From positions 1 to 64,000 of the forward strand of contig JAIOYK010000024.1 of NCBI GenBank assembly GCA_021741145.1: DNA of 64,000 nt. The letters run 5' to 3'. The notes beneath the pieces were generated by a model that saw only the letters and a program-made list of their open reading frames with translations, was not told the origin of the DNA and did no database searches. A program made the position numbers and the translations under genes. This document shows, one piece after another, positions 51,071 to 59,859 of the stretch. The stretch is from Rhodospirillum sp. (lineage in GTDB: Bacteria; Pseudomonadota; Alphaproteobacteria; Rhodospirillales; Rhodospirillaceae). Within the stretch, counting starts at the first letter, position 1, and every line of letters starts with the position of its first letter.

Positions 51071-51892
51071 ATGGCCTTGGCGATGGGACAGCGGATGGAC
51101 GCGGAACGGATTCCGGGGGCGGTCGAGATCGTCAATCCCTTGGGTCGGTCCTCCCTTCTTCTGGTCTGCGAGCACGCCTCCCACCACATCCCGCCGGAGT
51201 TCGGATCCCTGGGGTTGAGCGAGGAAGCCCTGACAAGCCATATCGCTTGGGACCCCGGTGCCCGGGACTTGGCCTTCGCCTTAGCCGAGAACCTGGACGC
51301 GACCCTGGTGGCCGCCCGCGTCTCCCGACTGGTTTACGACGTGAACCGGCCGCCGGACTCGGACTCGGCCATCCCCGAGGTCAGCGAAGCCTGGCGCATC
51401 CCCGGCAACGAAAACCTGAGCCCCACCGAGCGGGCGGAGCGGGTGGACCGGATCTATCGGCCGTTCCGCGATGGTTTGGCCGAGACCCTGGACCAACGGA
51501 CTCACGACCGGCGTCCCGTGGCCCTGGTGACCATTCACTCCTTCACTCCGGTTTACAACGGGGTCGCCCGGCAGGTTCAGGTCGGCGTGCTCCATGACAG
51601 CGACACCCGGCTGGCCGACGGCTTCCTCGCGCGCATGGGGGACGGCCGGTTCGACCTGCGCCGCAATGAGCCCTACGCCCCCGCGGACGGAGTCACCCAT
51701 ACCCTGCGGGAACACGGCATTGCCCGGGGTCTGCCCAATATGATGATCGAAATCCGCAACGACCTGCTGGCCAATTCAAGCGATCGGAGCACCATGGCCG
51801 CTTGGCTGGCCTTGGGTCTTCGGTCCACCCTGTCCACTTTCACCGCGGAAGCCTGGGGCACCGCCGACACTTGGGGAGGTGCCCATGCCTAG
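51071..51892 (+). CDS. N-formylglutamate amidohydrolase-family protein
   Basis: LLVCEHASHHIPPEFG, RLVYDVNRPPDSDSAIP, VTIHSFTPV. Confidence 0.9.
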   Translation: MALAMGQRMDAERIPGAVEIVNPLGRSSLLLVCEHASHHIPPEFGSLGLSEEALTSHIAWDPGARDLAFALAENLDATLVAARVSRLVYDVNRPPDSDSAIPEVSEAWRIPGNENLSPTERAERVDRIYRPFRDGLAETLDQRTHDRRPVALVTIHSFTPVYNGVARQVQVGVLHDSDTRLADGFLARMGDGRFDLRRNEPYAPADGVTHTLREHGIARGLPNMMIEIRNDLLANSSDRSTMAAWLALGLRSTLSTFTAEAWGTADTWGGAHA

Positions 51893-52424
51893 CGCCCTGA
51901 TCGCCTATGTCCGGGTGGTCAACAAGATCAACCGGACCATCGGGCGGATCGTCATGCTCGGGATCTTCGTGATGATGGGGGTGCTGCTTTACGCCTCCTT
52001 CACCAAGACCTTTTTCATCCCACCCCTGTGGTCCCTGGAAGTCTCCCAATTCCTGATGGTTGGCTATTTCCTGCTGGGGGGCGCCTACTCCCTGCAAATG
52101 GGCGCCCATGTGCGCATGGATCTGGTCTATGGCAACTGGCGGCCCCATACCCGGACCTGGGTGGACGCCTTTACGGTCCTGTTCCTGATTTTCTATCTCG
52201 CCCTACTTCTTTACGGCGCCATTTCCAGCACCACCTATGCCCTGGAATACGGCGAGCGCAGTTACTCCGCCTGGCGCCCCTATATGGCGCCGATCAAGAT
52301 CATCATGACCTTCGGCATCCTGATGACCCTGCTGCAATCCATCGCCATCCTGATCACCGACGTGGCCCGGCTGCGGGGGATCGAGATCCATGATGGCCTG
52401 AACGAGGAAGAGCGCGAACAATGA
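51885..52424 (+). CDS. TRAP transporter small permease (DctQ)
   Basis: Four-TM small permease; overlaps neighbours. Confidence 0.9.
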   Translation: MPSALIAYVRVVNKINRTIGRIVMLGIFVMMGVLLYASFTKTFFIPPLWSLEVSQFLMVGYFLLGGAYSLQMGAHVRMDLVYGNWRPHTRTWVDAFTVLFLIFYLALLLYGAISSTTYALEYGERSYSAWRPYMAPIKIIMTFGILMTLLQSIAILITDVARLRGIEIHDGLNEEEREQ

Positions 52425-53743
52425 GTTACGAGATGATCGCCCTTCTCATGTTCGCCTCCCTGATGGTCATGATGTTGACCGGTCAGAGGGTTTTCGCCGC
52501 GATTGGTGTCGTCGGCGCCGCCGCGGCCCTGCTGCTGTGGGGCGACGGCGGGGTGGAACTGAGCTTCAGCGCGGCCATGAAGCTGATGAAGTGGTACCCC
52601 CTGCTGACCCTGCCGTTGTTCGTTTTCATGGGCTATATGCTCTCGGAATCGGGCATCGCCGAGGACCTCTACAAGATGTTCCACGTGTGGATGGGGCCGC
52701 TTCACGGCGGACTGGCCATCGGCACGATTGCCCTGATGGTCGTGATTTCGGCGATGAACGGCCTGTCCGTGGCGGGCATGGCCATTGGTGCGTCCATCGC
52801 CCTGCCCGAGCTGTTACGGCGGGGCTACGACAAAATCATGGTCACCGGCGTGATCCAGGCGGGCAGTTCACTGGGTATTCTGGTGCCCCCCTCGGTGGTG
52901 CTGGTGCTCTACGGTATGATCGCCCGCCAGCCCGTCGGTCAACTTTGGCTCGCCGGGGTGTTCCCCGGTCTCCTGATGGCCGCCCTGTTCATCCTGTACG
53001 TGGTCGTCCGCTGTAAGCTCAATCCAGAGCTGGGACCGGCCCTGTCCAAGGAAGAGCGGAATGTTCCCCTGGGCGAGAAGCTGGCCCTGCTTCAGGCGGG
53101 CGTCATTCCCCTGGCCATCTTCTTCTGCATGACCGGCCTGTTCCTGATGGGCATCACCAGCCTGGTGGAAAGCTCGGCGGTGGGCGCGCTCTCGGCCATG
53201 GCCGCGGCCCTGTTCAAGGGGCGCCTGACCAAGAAGATCGTGGAAGACACCCTACGCAAGACCCTGGCCATTTCCTGCATGTTCATGTGGATCATTCTAG
53301 CCGCCCTGTGCTTCGGCTCGGTTTTCGACGGCCTGGGCGCGGTGAAATCCATCGAGGGGCTTTTCGTCGACGACCTGGGATTGTCCCCCTGGGAGGTGCT
53401 GATTCTGATGCAGCTCTCCTACCTGATCATGGGAACCTTCCTCGACGACACGGCCATGCTGGTGATCGTCGCGCCCCTTTATATTCCGCTGGTCGGAGCC
53501 TTGGGCTTTGATTTGGTCTGGTATGGCGTGCTTTACACCATCACTTGCCAGATCGCCTATATGACTCCGCCCTTCGGCTACAACCTGTTCCTCATGCGGG
53601 CCATGGCGCCACCGGAGATCACCCTGGTGGACATCTATCGATCGATCATCCCCTTCGTTATGGTAATGGTCGCCGCCCTGGCCCTCGTGACCGCGTTCCC
53701 AGAGATTGCCCTTTGGCTGCCCCAGCATTTCTACACAAAATAG
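52421..53743 (+). CDS. TRAP transporter large permease (DctM)
   Basis: LTGQRVFAAIGVVGAAAALLLW, GSSLGILVPPSVVLVLYGMIARQPVGQLWLAGVFPGLLMA. Confidence 0.96.
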   Translation: MSYEMIALLMFASLMVMMLTGQRVFAAIGVVGAAAALLLWGDGGVELSFSAAMKLMKWYPLLTLPLFVFMGYMLSESGIAEDLYKMFHVWMGPLHGGLAIGTIALMVVISAMNGLSVAGMAIGASIALPELLRRGYDKIMVTGVIQAGSSLGILVPPSVVLVLYGMIARQPVGQLWLAGVFPGLLMAALFILYVVVRCKLNPELGPALSKEERNVPLGEKLALLQAGVIPLAIFFCMTGLFLMGITSLVESSAVGALSAMAAALFKGRLTKKIVEDTLRKTLAISCMFMWIILAALCFGSVFDGLGAVKSIEGLFVDDLGLSPWEVLILMQLSYLIMGTFLDDTAMLVIVAPLYIPLVGALGFDLVWYGVLYTITCQIAYMTPPFGYNLFLMRAMAPPEITLVDIYRSIIPFVMVMVAALALVTAFPEIALWLPQHFYTK

Positions 53744-53853
53744 ATCCGGGTCAGCCCAGAAGCGTCCCCCCATCAAAGGGGGGAGAGCACCGGACGTATT
53801 CCGGTCCGAGAACACCACTGACCGATTGTTCAACCAGGGAAGGGTTTCGTGAT

Positions 53854-54906
53854 ATGACCAACAGACGGGATTTCATCAAAAAAGCGGGCGTCGCCTCCGC
53901 CGTCGTGGGCGCCGCCTCGCTGTCCGCTCCGGCCATTGTCCGGGCCCAAGCGCCGATCAAGTGGCGCTTGCAGACCTATGCTGGCGCCGCGCTTGGCGAA
54001 TATGTGATCAAGTCCTCCATCGACAAGTTCAATGAAGTGGCCGATGGCCAGATGGAGATCGAACTCTATTACGCCGACCAGCTTGTCCCCACTGGCGAGT
54101 TGTTCCGTGCCATGCAGAACGGCGTGATCGACGCCGTGCAGTCCGATGATGACTCCATGGCCGCGCCGGTCGATGTCTCCGTTTTCGGCGGCTATTTCCC
54201 CTTCGGTACCCGCTACAGCCTGGACGTGCCCGTGCTGTTCGAGAAATACGGCCTGAAGGAAATCTGGCAGGAAGCCTATGGCGAGGTCGAGAACGTCACC
54301 TGGCTGTCCGCCGGATCTTGGGATCCCTGCCATTTCGCCACCAAACAGCCGATCAACACCCTGGACGACCTCAAGGGCAAGCGGGTCTACACCTTCCCCA
54401 CCGCCGGTCGCTTCATGTCCCGTTTCGGCGTGGTGCCGGTGACCCTGCCCTACGAGGACGTGCCCGTCGCCATCCAGACCGGTGAGTTGGACGGCGTCTG
54501 CTGGTCGGGTATCACAGAGGACTACACCGTTGGCTGGGCCGACGTCTGCGACTACTTCCTGACCAACAACATCTCCGGCGCCTGGATCGGCTCCTACTTC
54601 GCCAACACCGAGAAGTGGAATGCCGTCCCCGCCCACCTACAGACCCTGTTCAAGCTCTGCATGGACAGCAGCCATTACCATCGCCAGTGGTGGTACTGGG
54701 GCGGCGAGGCCGACCTGCGCGTCAACGGCTCCAAGCTGAAGCTGACCACCCTGCCCGACGCCGAATGGAAGAAGGTGGAAGACGCCGCCCACGAGTTCTG
54801 GGACGAAATCGCCAAGGAATCCGATCGCAGCGCTAAAATCGTCCAAATTCTGCGCGACTATTCCGCCCTGATGCAGAAGGCTGGACCTCCGTACCGCTTC
54901 GGTTGA
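53854..54906 (+). CDS. TRAP transporter substrate-binding protein (DctP), Tat signal
   Basis: NRRDFIKKAGVASAVVGAASLSAPAIVRAQAPIKWRLQTYAG. Confidence 0.93.
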   Translation: MTNRRDFIKKAGVASAVVGAASLSAPAIVRAQAPIKWRLQTYAGAALGEYVIKSSIDKFNEVADGQMEIELYYADQLVPTGELFRAMQNGVIDAVQSDDDSMAAPVDVSVFGGYFPFGTRYSLDVPVLFEKYGLKEIWQEAYGEVENVTWLSAGSWDPCHFATKQPINTLDDLKGKRVYTFPTAGRFMSRFGVVPVTLPYEDVPVAIQTGELDGVCWSGITEDYTVGWADVCDYFLTNNISGAWIGSYFANTEKWNAVPAHLQTLFKLCMDSSHYHRQWWYWGGEADLRVNGSKLKLTTLPDAEWKKVEDAAHEFWDEIAKESDRSAKIVQILRDYSALMQKAGPPYRFG

Positions 54907-55075
54907 TCCGGGATTTGATCCAAGGGTTGGTCCCCACCGCTCCCCCTGCCTCCAATCGGAGAGGGCCAACTCCAAATCCACGAACCCGCCCCACCTGGGC
55001 CTTGGCTTCAGGTGGGGCGGCGCGTGGTTGTCGAGTAAAGCTCCAAGACGCGAGGCACACCGTGGGAAGGACGCC

Positions 55076-56446
55076 ATGCCCGGAAAACTGACCCTAGAAG
55101 ACCTCCGTACCGCCGCCGGTACGGGTGACATCGACACCGTCCTGGTGGTCCTGGTGGATATGCAGGGCCGCCTGATGGGCAAGCGGTTCCATGTGGATTT
55201 CTTCCTGGACAGCGGCTGGGAGGAGACGCACTCCTGCAACTATCTGCTGGCCACGGACATGGAGATGGAGACCGTTGGGGGCTACAAGGCCACCAGTTGG
55301 GAAAAGGGCTATGGCGACTACATCATGAAGGCCGACCTGACCACCCTGCGCCGGATCCCCTGGTTGGAGGGAACCGCGCTGGTGCTCTGCGACGTGCTCG
55401 ACCACCACACCCACGCCGACGTGCCCCATTCCCCCCGGGCCATTCTCAAAAAGCAGGTGGCCCGCCTGGAAGCCATGGGCTTGAAGGCAATGATGGCCAG
55501 CGAGCTGGAGTTCTTCCTGTTCGAGGAGAGCTTCGAGGACCTGCGCCACATGGGCTACCGGGGCATGACCACCATCAGCGGCTATAACGAGGACTATCAC
55601 ATCTTCCAGACCACCAAGGAAGAAGACGTGATGCGGGCCATCCGCAATGGTCTGAACGGCGCGGATATCCCCGTGGAGAACTCCAAGGGCGAGGCCAGCC
55701 CCGGGCAGGAGGAAATCAACGTCCGCTACGCCGATGCCTTGACCATGGCCGACCGCCATGTGCTGATCAAGAACGGCTGCAAGGAAATCGCCTGGTCCAA
55801 GGGCCGGGCGCTGTCGTTCATGGCCAAGTGGTCCGACACCGCCGCGGGCAATTCCTCCCACCTGCACCAGTCGCTTTGGAGTCTGGACGGAAAGCCCCTC
55901 TTCTTCGATCCAGACCGCCCCCATGGCATGTCCGAGATAATGGAACAGTTTCTCGCCGGACAATTGGCCCACGCCGGGGAGATCACTGTCTTCCTCGCCC
56001 CCTATATCAACAGTTACAAGCGCTTCTCCGCGGGTACCTTCGCGCCGACCAAGGCTATCTGGTCGATGGACAACCGCACCGCCGGGTTCCGGGTCTGCGG
56101 CGCCGAGTCCAAGGGCGTGCGCGTGGAATGCCGGATCGGAGGCGCCGACCTCAACCCCTATCTGGCCGCCGCCGCCCTGATCGCCGCGGGACTGGATGGG
56201 ATCGAAAAAGCACTTCCCCTGGAGCCGGAATTCAAGGGGGATGCCTACAAGGGCGGGAAGGAAATCCGGGAGATCCCCGGCACCCTGCGCGCCGCGGCCG
56301 ACAGCCTGGATGGTTCGGAGCTGATGCGCGTGGCCCTTGGCGACGACGTCGTGGACCACTATGTCCACGCCGCCCGGTGGGAACAGACAGAGATGGACCG
56401 CCGGGTTACCGACTGGGAAGTCATGCGCGGCTTTGAAAGGGCCTGA
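55076..56446 (+). CDS. Glutamine-synthetase-family protein (gamma-glutamylamide synthetase-like)
   Basis: MASELEFFLF, NSSHLHQSLWSLDG, APYINSYKRFSAGTFAPTKAIWSMDNRTAGFR, VECRIGGADLNPYLAAAALIAAGLDGI. Confidence 0.92.
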   Translation: MPGKLTLEDLRTAAGTGDIDTVLVVLVDMQGRLMGKRFHVDFFLDSGWEETHSCNYLLATDMEMETVGGYKATSWEKGYGDYIMKADLTTLRRIPWLEGTALVLCDVLDHHTHADVPHSPRAILKKQVARLEAMGLKAMMASELEFFLFEESFEDLRHMGYRGMTTISGYNEDYHIFQTTKEEDVMRAIRNGLNGADIPVENSKGEASPGQEEINVRYADALTMADRHVLIKNGCKEIAWSKGRALSFMAKWSDTAAGNSSHLHQSLWSLDGKPLFFDPDRPHGMSEIMEQFLAGQLAHAGEITVFLAPYINSYKRFSAGTFAPTKAIWSMDNRTAGFRVCGAESKGVRVECRIGGADLNPYLAAAALIAAGLDGIEKALPLEPEFKGDAYKGGKEIREIPGTLRAAADSLDGSELMRVALGDDVVDHYVHAARWEQTEMDRRVTDWEVMRGFERA

Positions 56447-56451
56447 CTGGA

Positions 56452-57840
56452 ATGTCATCCGTATTGAAGTGTATCTCCCCCATTGACGGGTCCGTTTACG
56501 CGGAGCGTCCCGTCGCCACGCCGGACGCGGCCAGGGAGGCCATAGCCAAGGCCCGGACCGCCGGGAAACTTTGGGCCAAGCGCCCCCTGTCCGAGCGGAT
56601 CGCGCTGGTGCTCCAGGGTGTCGCCCGCCTGGGCGAAATGACCGACGAGATTGTCCCCGAGCTGGCCCATATGATGGGCCGTCCGACGCGCTATGGCGGC
56701 GAGTTCGGTGGCGTGACCGAGCGCGCCACCTACATGGCCAAGATCGCCGAAAGCGCGCTCGCGCCCCTGGTTTACGAGACTTCCGACCGCTTCGAGCGGC
56801 GGATCGAGCGGGAGCCCCATGGCGTGGTCTTCGTCATCGCGCCCTGGAACTACCCCTATCTGACAGCCATCAACACCGTCGCTCCGGCCCTGATGGCGGG
56901 CAACGCGGTGGTCATCAAGCATGCCACCCAGACCCTGCTGGTCGGCGAGCGCATGGTGCGTGCCTTCACCGAAGCGGGCCTGCCCGAACACCTGTTCCTC
57001 AACCTGTTCCTTGACCACGCCACCACCGAAACCCTGATCAAGGACCGGGCCTTCAACTTCATCAACTTCACCGGATCCGTCGGCGGCGGCGCGGCCATCG
57101 AGCGCGCGGCGGCGGGCACCTTCACCGGCCTGGGGCTGGAGTTGGGCGGCAAGGACCCCGGCTATGTGATGGAGGACGCCGACCTGGACGCCGCCGTCGA
57201 CACCCTGATGGACGCGGCCATGTTCAACTCCGGCCAGTGCTGTTGCGGGATCGAGCGCATTTACGTGGTCGACTCCCTCTATGATGCCTTCGTGGAGAAG
57301 GCCGTCGCCCTGACGCGGGGCTACAAGCTGGGCAACCCGCTGGATCCGGAAACCACCCTGGGTCCCATGGCCAATGCGCGCTTCGCCAAGGAAGTCCGCG
57401 CCCAGACCGCGGAAGCCCTGGTCCAGGGCGCCAAGGCCCTGATCGACCCGGCCCTTTTCCCCCAGGACGACGGGGGCGCCTATCTGATGCCCCAGATCCT
57501 GGTGGACGTGACCCATGACATGCGGGTCATGCGCGACGAAAGCTTCGGCCCCGTCGTCGGCATCATGCGCGTCTCCGGCGACGAGGAAGCGCTGGCGCTG
57601 ATGAACGACTGCGCCTATGGCCTGACCGCCTCCCTGTGGACCAAGGACGCAGCCCGCGCCGCGACCCTGGGCGCCCAAATCGAGACCGGCACCGTGTTCA
57701 TGAACCGGGCCGATTACCTGGATCCCGCCCTCTGCTGGACCGGCTGCAAGGACACGGGCCGGGGCGGTGGCCTGTCCGAAATCGGCTACCACAACCTGAC
57801 CCGTCCCAAGTCCTACCATCTCAAGAAGGTGACGAAATGA
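56452..57840 (+). CDS. Aldehyde dehydrogenase family protein
   Basis: VIAPWNYPYLTAINTVAPALMAGNAVVIKHA, GLELGGKDPGYVMEDADL, FNSGQCCCGIERIYV. Confidence 0.94.
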   Translation: MSSVLKCISPIDGSVYAERPVATPDAAREAIAKARTAGKLWAKRPLSERIALVLQGVARLGEMTDEIVPELAHMMGRPTRYGGEFGGVTERATYMAKIAESALAPLVYETSDRFERRIEREPHGVVFVIAPWNYPYLTAINTVAPALMAGNAVVIKHATQTLLVGERMVRAFTEAGLPEHLFLNLFLDHATTETLIKDRAFNFINFTGSVGGGAAIERAAAGTFTGLGLELGGKDPGYVMEDADLDAAVDTLMDAAMFNSGQCCCGIERIYVVDSLYDAFVEKAVALTRGYKLGNPLDPETTLGPMANARFAKEVRAQTAEALVQGAKALIDPALFPQDDGGAYLMPQILVDVTHDMRVMRDESFGPVVGIMRVSGDEEALALMNDCAYGLTASLWTKDAARAATLGAQIETGTVFMNRADYLDPALCWTGCKDTGRGGGLSEIGYHNLTRPKSYHLKKVTK

Positions 57841-58985
57841 GCCCGACCGCCAACTGGTCCTACCCCACCGCGATCCGCTTTGGCGCCGGACGCATCAAGG
57901 AACTCGCCGAGGCTTGCTCCGCCTGCGGCATGAAAAAGCCCCTGCTCATCACCGACAAGGGCTTGGCGCCCCTGCCGATCACCACGGCGACCCTCGACCT
58001 GCTGGAAGAGGCTGGTTTGGGCCGGGGCCTGTTCTCCGAGGTCGATCCCAACCCCACGGAGCACAATTTGGCTGCCGGCATCGCCGCCTATAAGGCCGGC
58101 GGCCACGACGGGGTCATCGCCTTCGGGGGCGGCTCTGGCCTGGATCTGGCCAAGTTGGTGGCCTTCATGGCCGGTCAAACCCGCTCCGTCTGGGATTTCG
58201 AGGATATCGGCGACTGGTGGACCCGGGCCGACGCCTCGGCCATCGCCCCGATCATCGCCGTACCGACCACGGCGGGCACTGGATCGGAAGTGGGCCGCGC
58301 GGGCGTTCTGACCAACTCCGAAAGCCATGTGAAGAAGATCATCTTCCACCCGAAGATCCTCCCCGCTGTCGTGATTTGCGATCCTGAGCTGACCGTCGGC
58401 ATGCCGCCCGCCATCACCGCGGGCACCGGCATGGATGCCTTCATCCACTGCCTGGAGGCCTATAGCAGCCCCTTCTACCACCCCATGTCCCAGGGCATCG
58501 CCTTGGAGGGCATGCGGCTGGCTTACGAATTCCTGCCGAAAGCCTTTAAGGACGGTGGGGACATCGAGGCCCGGGCCCATATGATGAGCGCCGCGGCCAT
58601 GGGCGCGGTCGCCTTCCAGAAGGGTCTGGGCGGCATCCACGCCCTCTCGCACCCCGTGGGCGCCCTCTACAACACCCACCACGGCACCACCAATGCCGCG
58701 GCGATGGCCCCGGTCCTGCGCTTCAACCGCCCGGCCATCGAGGATAAGCTGGCCGCCGCGGGCGCCTACCTGGGCCTGTCCGGTGGGTTCGACGGCTTCG
58801 TGGAGGCCATCCTGGCCCTGCGGGAGTCCGTCGGAATCCCCTCGAACCTGAAGGCACTGGGCGTCGGCACGGACAAGATCGACCTCATGGCCGAGATGGC
58901 CGCCGTCGATCCCTGCGCCGGGGGCAACCCCGTGGACCTGACCCCCGCGGCCGCCCGCGCCCTCTATGAGGAATTGGTGGCATAA
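57837..58985 (+). CDS. Iron-containing alcohol dehydrogenase
   Basis: GVIAFGGGSGLDLAKLVAFM, VPTTAGTGSEVGRAGVLTN, GIHALSHPVGALYNTHHGTTNAAAMAPVL; ATGA overlap with ALDH. Confidence 0.94.
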   Translation: MSPTANWSYPTAIRFGAGRIKELAEACSACGMKKPLLITDKGLAPLPITTATLDLLEEAGLGRGLFSEVDPNPTEHNLAAGIAAYKAGGHDGVIAFGGGSGLDLAKLVAFMAGQTRSVWDFEDIGDWWTRADASAIAPIIAVPTTAGTGSEVGRAGVLTNSESHVKKIIFHPKILPAVVICDPELTVGMPPAITAGTGMDAFIHCLEAYSSPFYHPMSQGIALEGMRLAYEFLPKAFKDGGDIEARAHMMSAAAMGAVAFQKGLGGIHALSHPVGALYNTHHGTTNAAAMAPVLRFNRPAIEDKLAAAGAYLGLSGGFDGFVEAILALRESVGIPSNLKALGVGTDKIDLMAEMAAVDPCAGGNPVDLTPAAARALYEELVA

Positions 58986-59012
58986 GGATTTTCCGACAGG
59001 CTCCGAGCATCG

Positions 59013-59050
59013 AACCCCCGTCCGCATTCAGGGCGGGGGTTTCGTCTTTT
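59013..59050 (+). terminator. Intrinsic terminator of the 51-59 kb operon
   Basis: AACCCCCGTCC-gcattca-GGGCGGGGGTT followed by TCGTCTTTT. Confidence 0.8.
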
Positions 59051-59388
59051 ACGCTGCGCGTGCCTTTTTCGTGGAGGAACATGGTCCCTCCACACCTCTC
59101 CTGTCGTTTTGATGCGTCGCAATACGCGAATCAATAGTCACAATATATCTACTGGTGCTATAATTTCCTCCGAAATCCGGCCGCGCGGCCGACGAACAAA
59201 AAAACAATGTTCGACCGGGTCTCAAGGGAGGTGCTGTCCGTAGGGGGGTGGAATTCCGTGGCGACTCGAGTCGGCCATCGCGCGGAAGGTCCATCCCAGT
59301 CGTCTTCCCCCAGGGATCGTAACCCAGGGGCGTTAGGACAGCCGCCCTCCCAGTTTGGTTATCGAACCGGACACCTAGGGAGGACGTC

Positions 59389-59637
59389 ATGATTTCCATG
59401 GATGATTGCATCGGATTTAGCGGTCTCAACGCCGATCAGGTGGACCTCGTGGCCCACCGCATGCACATGCACCCCGTTATCGCCTCGGAATGGATCGAGA
59501 CGGTCCTGGATCAACCGGGCGGTGAAGCTTTGGTGGCATGCTTCCTGGTGGATGAACGGCCCTTCCGCGATCACACCACCGCTGGACAATTCGCCTGTGA
59601 ATGTCTGCGGTTGTTGCGCAAAGAGGCGGTGCAATAG
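59389..59637 (+). CDS. Small hypothetical protein (82 aa)
   Basis: ORF with GGGAGGACGTC ribosome-binding-like sequence just before ATG. Confidence 0.55.
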   Translation: MISMDDCIGFSGLNADQVDLVAHRMHMHPVIASEWIETVLDQPGGEALVACFLVDERPFRDHTTAGQFACECLRLLRKEAVQ

Positions 59638-59859
59638 AGCGCTTCGCGGAGAGGCCCAGTTGGTCTTGAATTTCACGCACGGCCCAATCCGCTGGATCCT
59701 GACCCAACCGGGTCAACCGGAAGAACCGCTTGATTCACGTCCCATCAACAATTGTCAATGCATCTTCTTCCGTCCGTCCCTACCGTGAGTATTCCTTGCC
59801 TAAAAGCCCCGAACGCAACAATGGGGCGAGGCAGGGAATAGCAAGGGAGGACGACACCA

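Noticed and set aside
59729-59747. FNR-box-like TTGATTCACGTCCCATCAA upstream of the octaheme gene
   Set aside because: Half-sites match TTGAT/ATCAA but spacing is 9 bp instead of 4, so not a credible FNR site on sequence alone.
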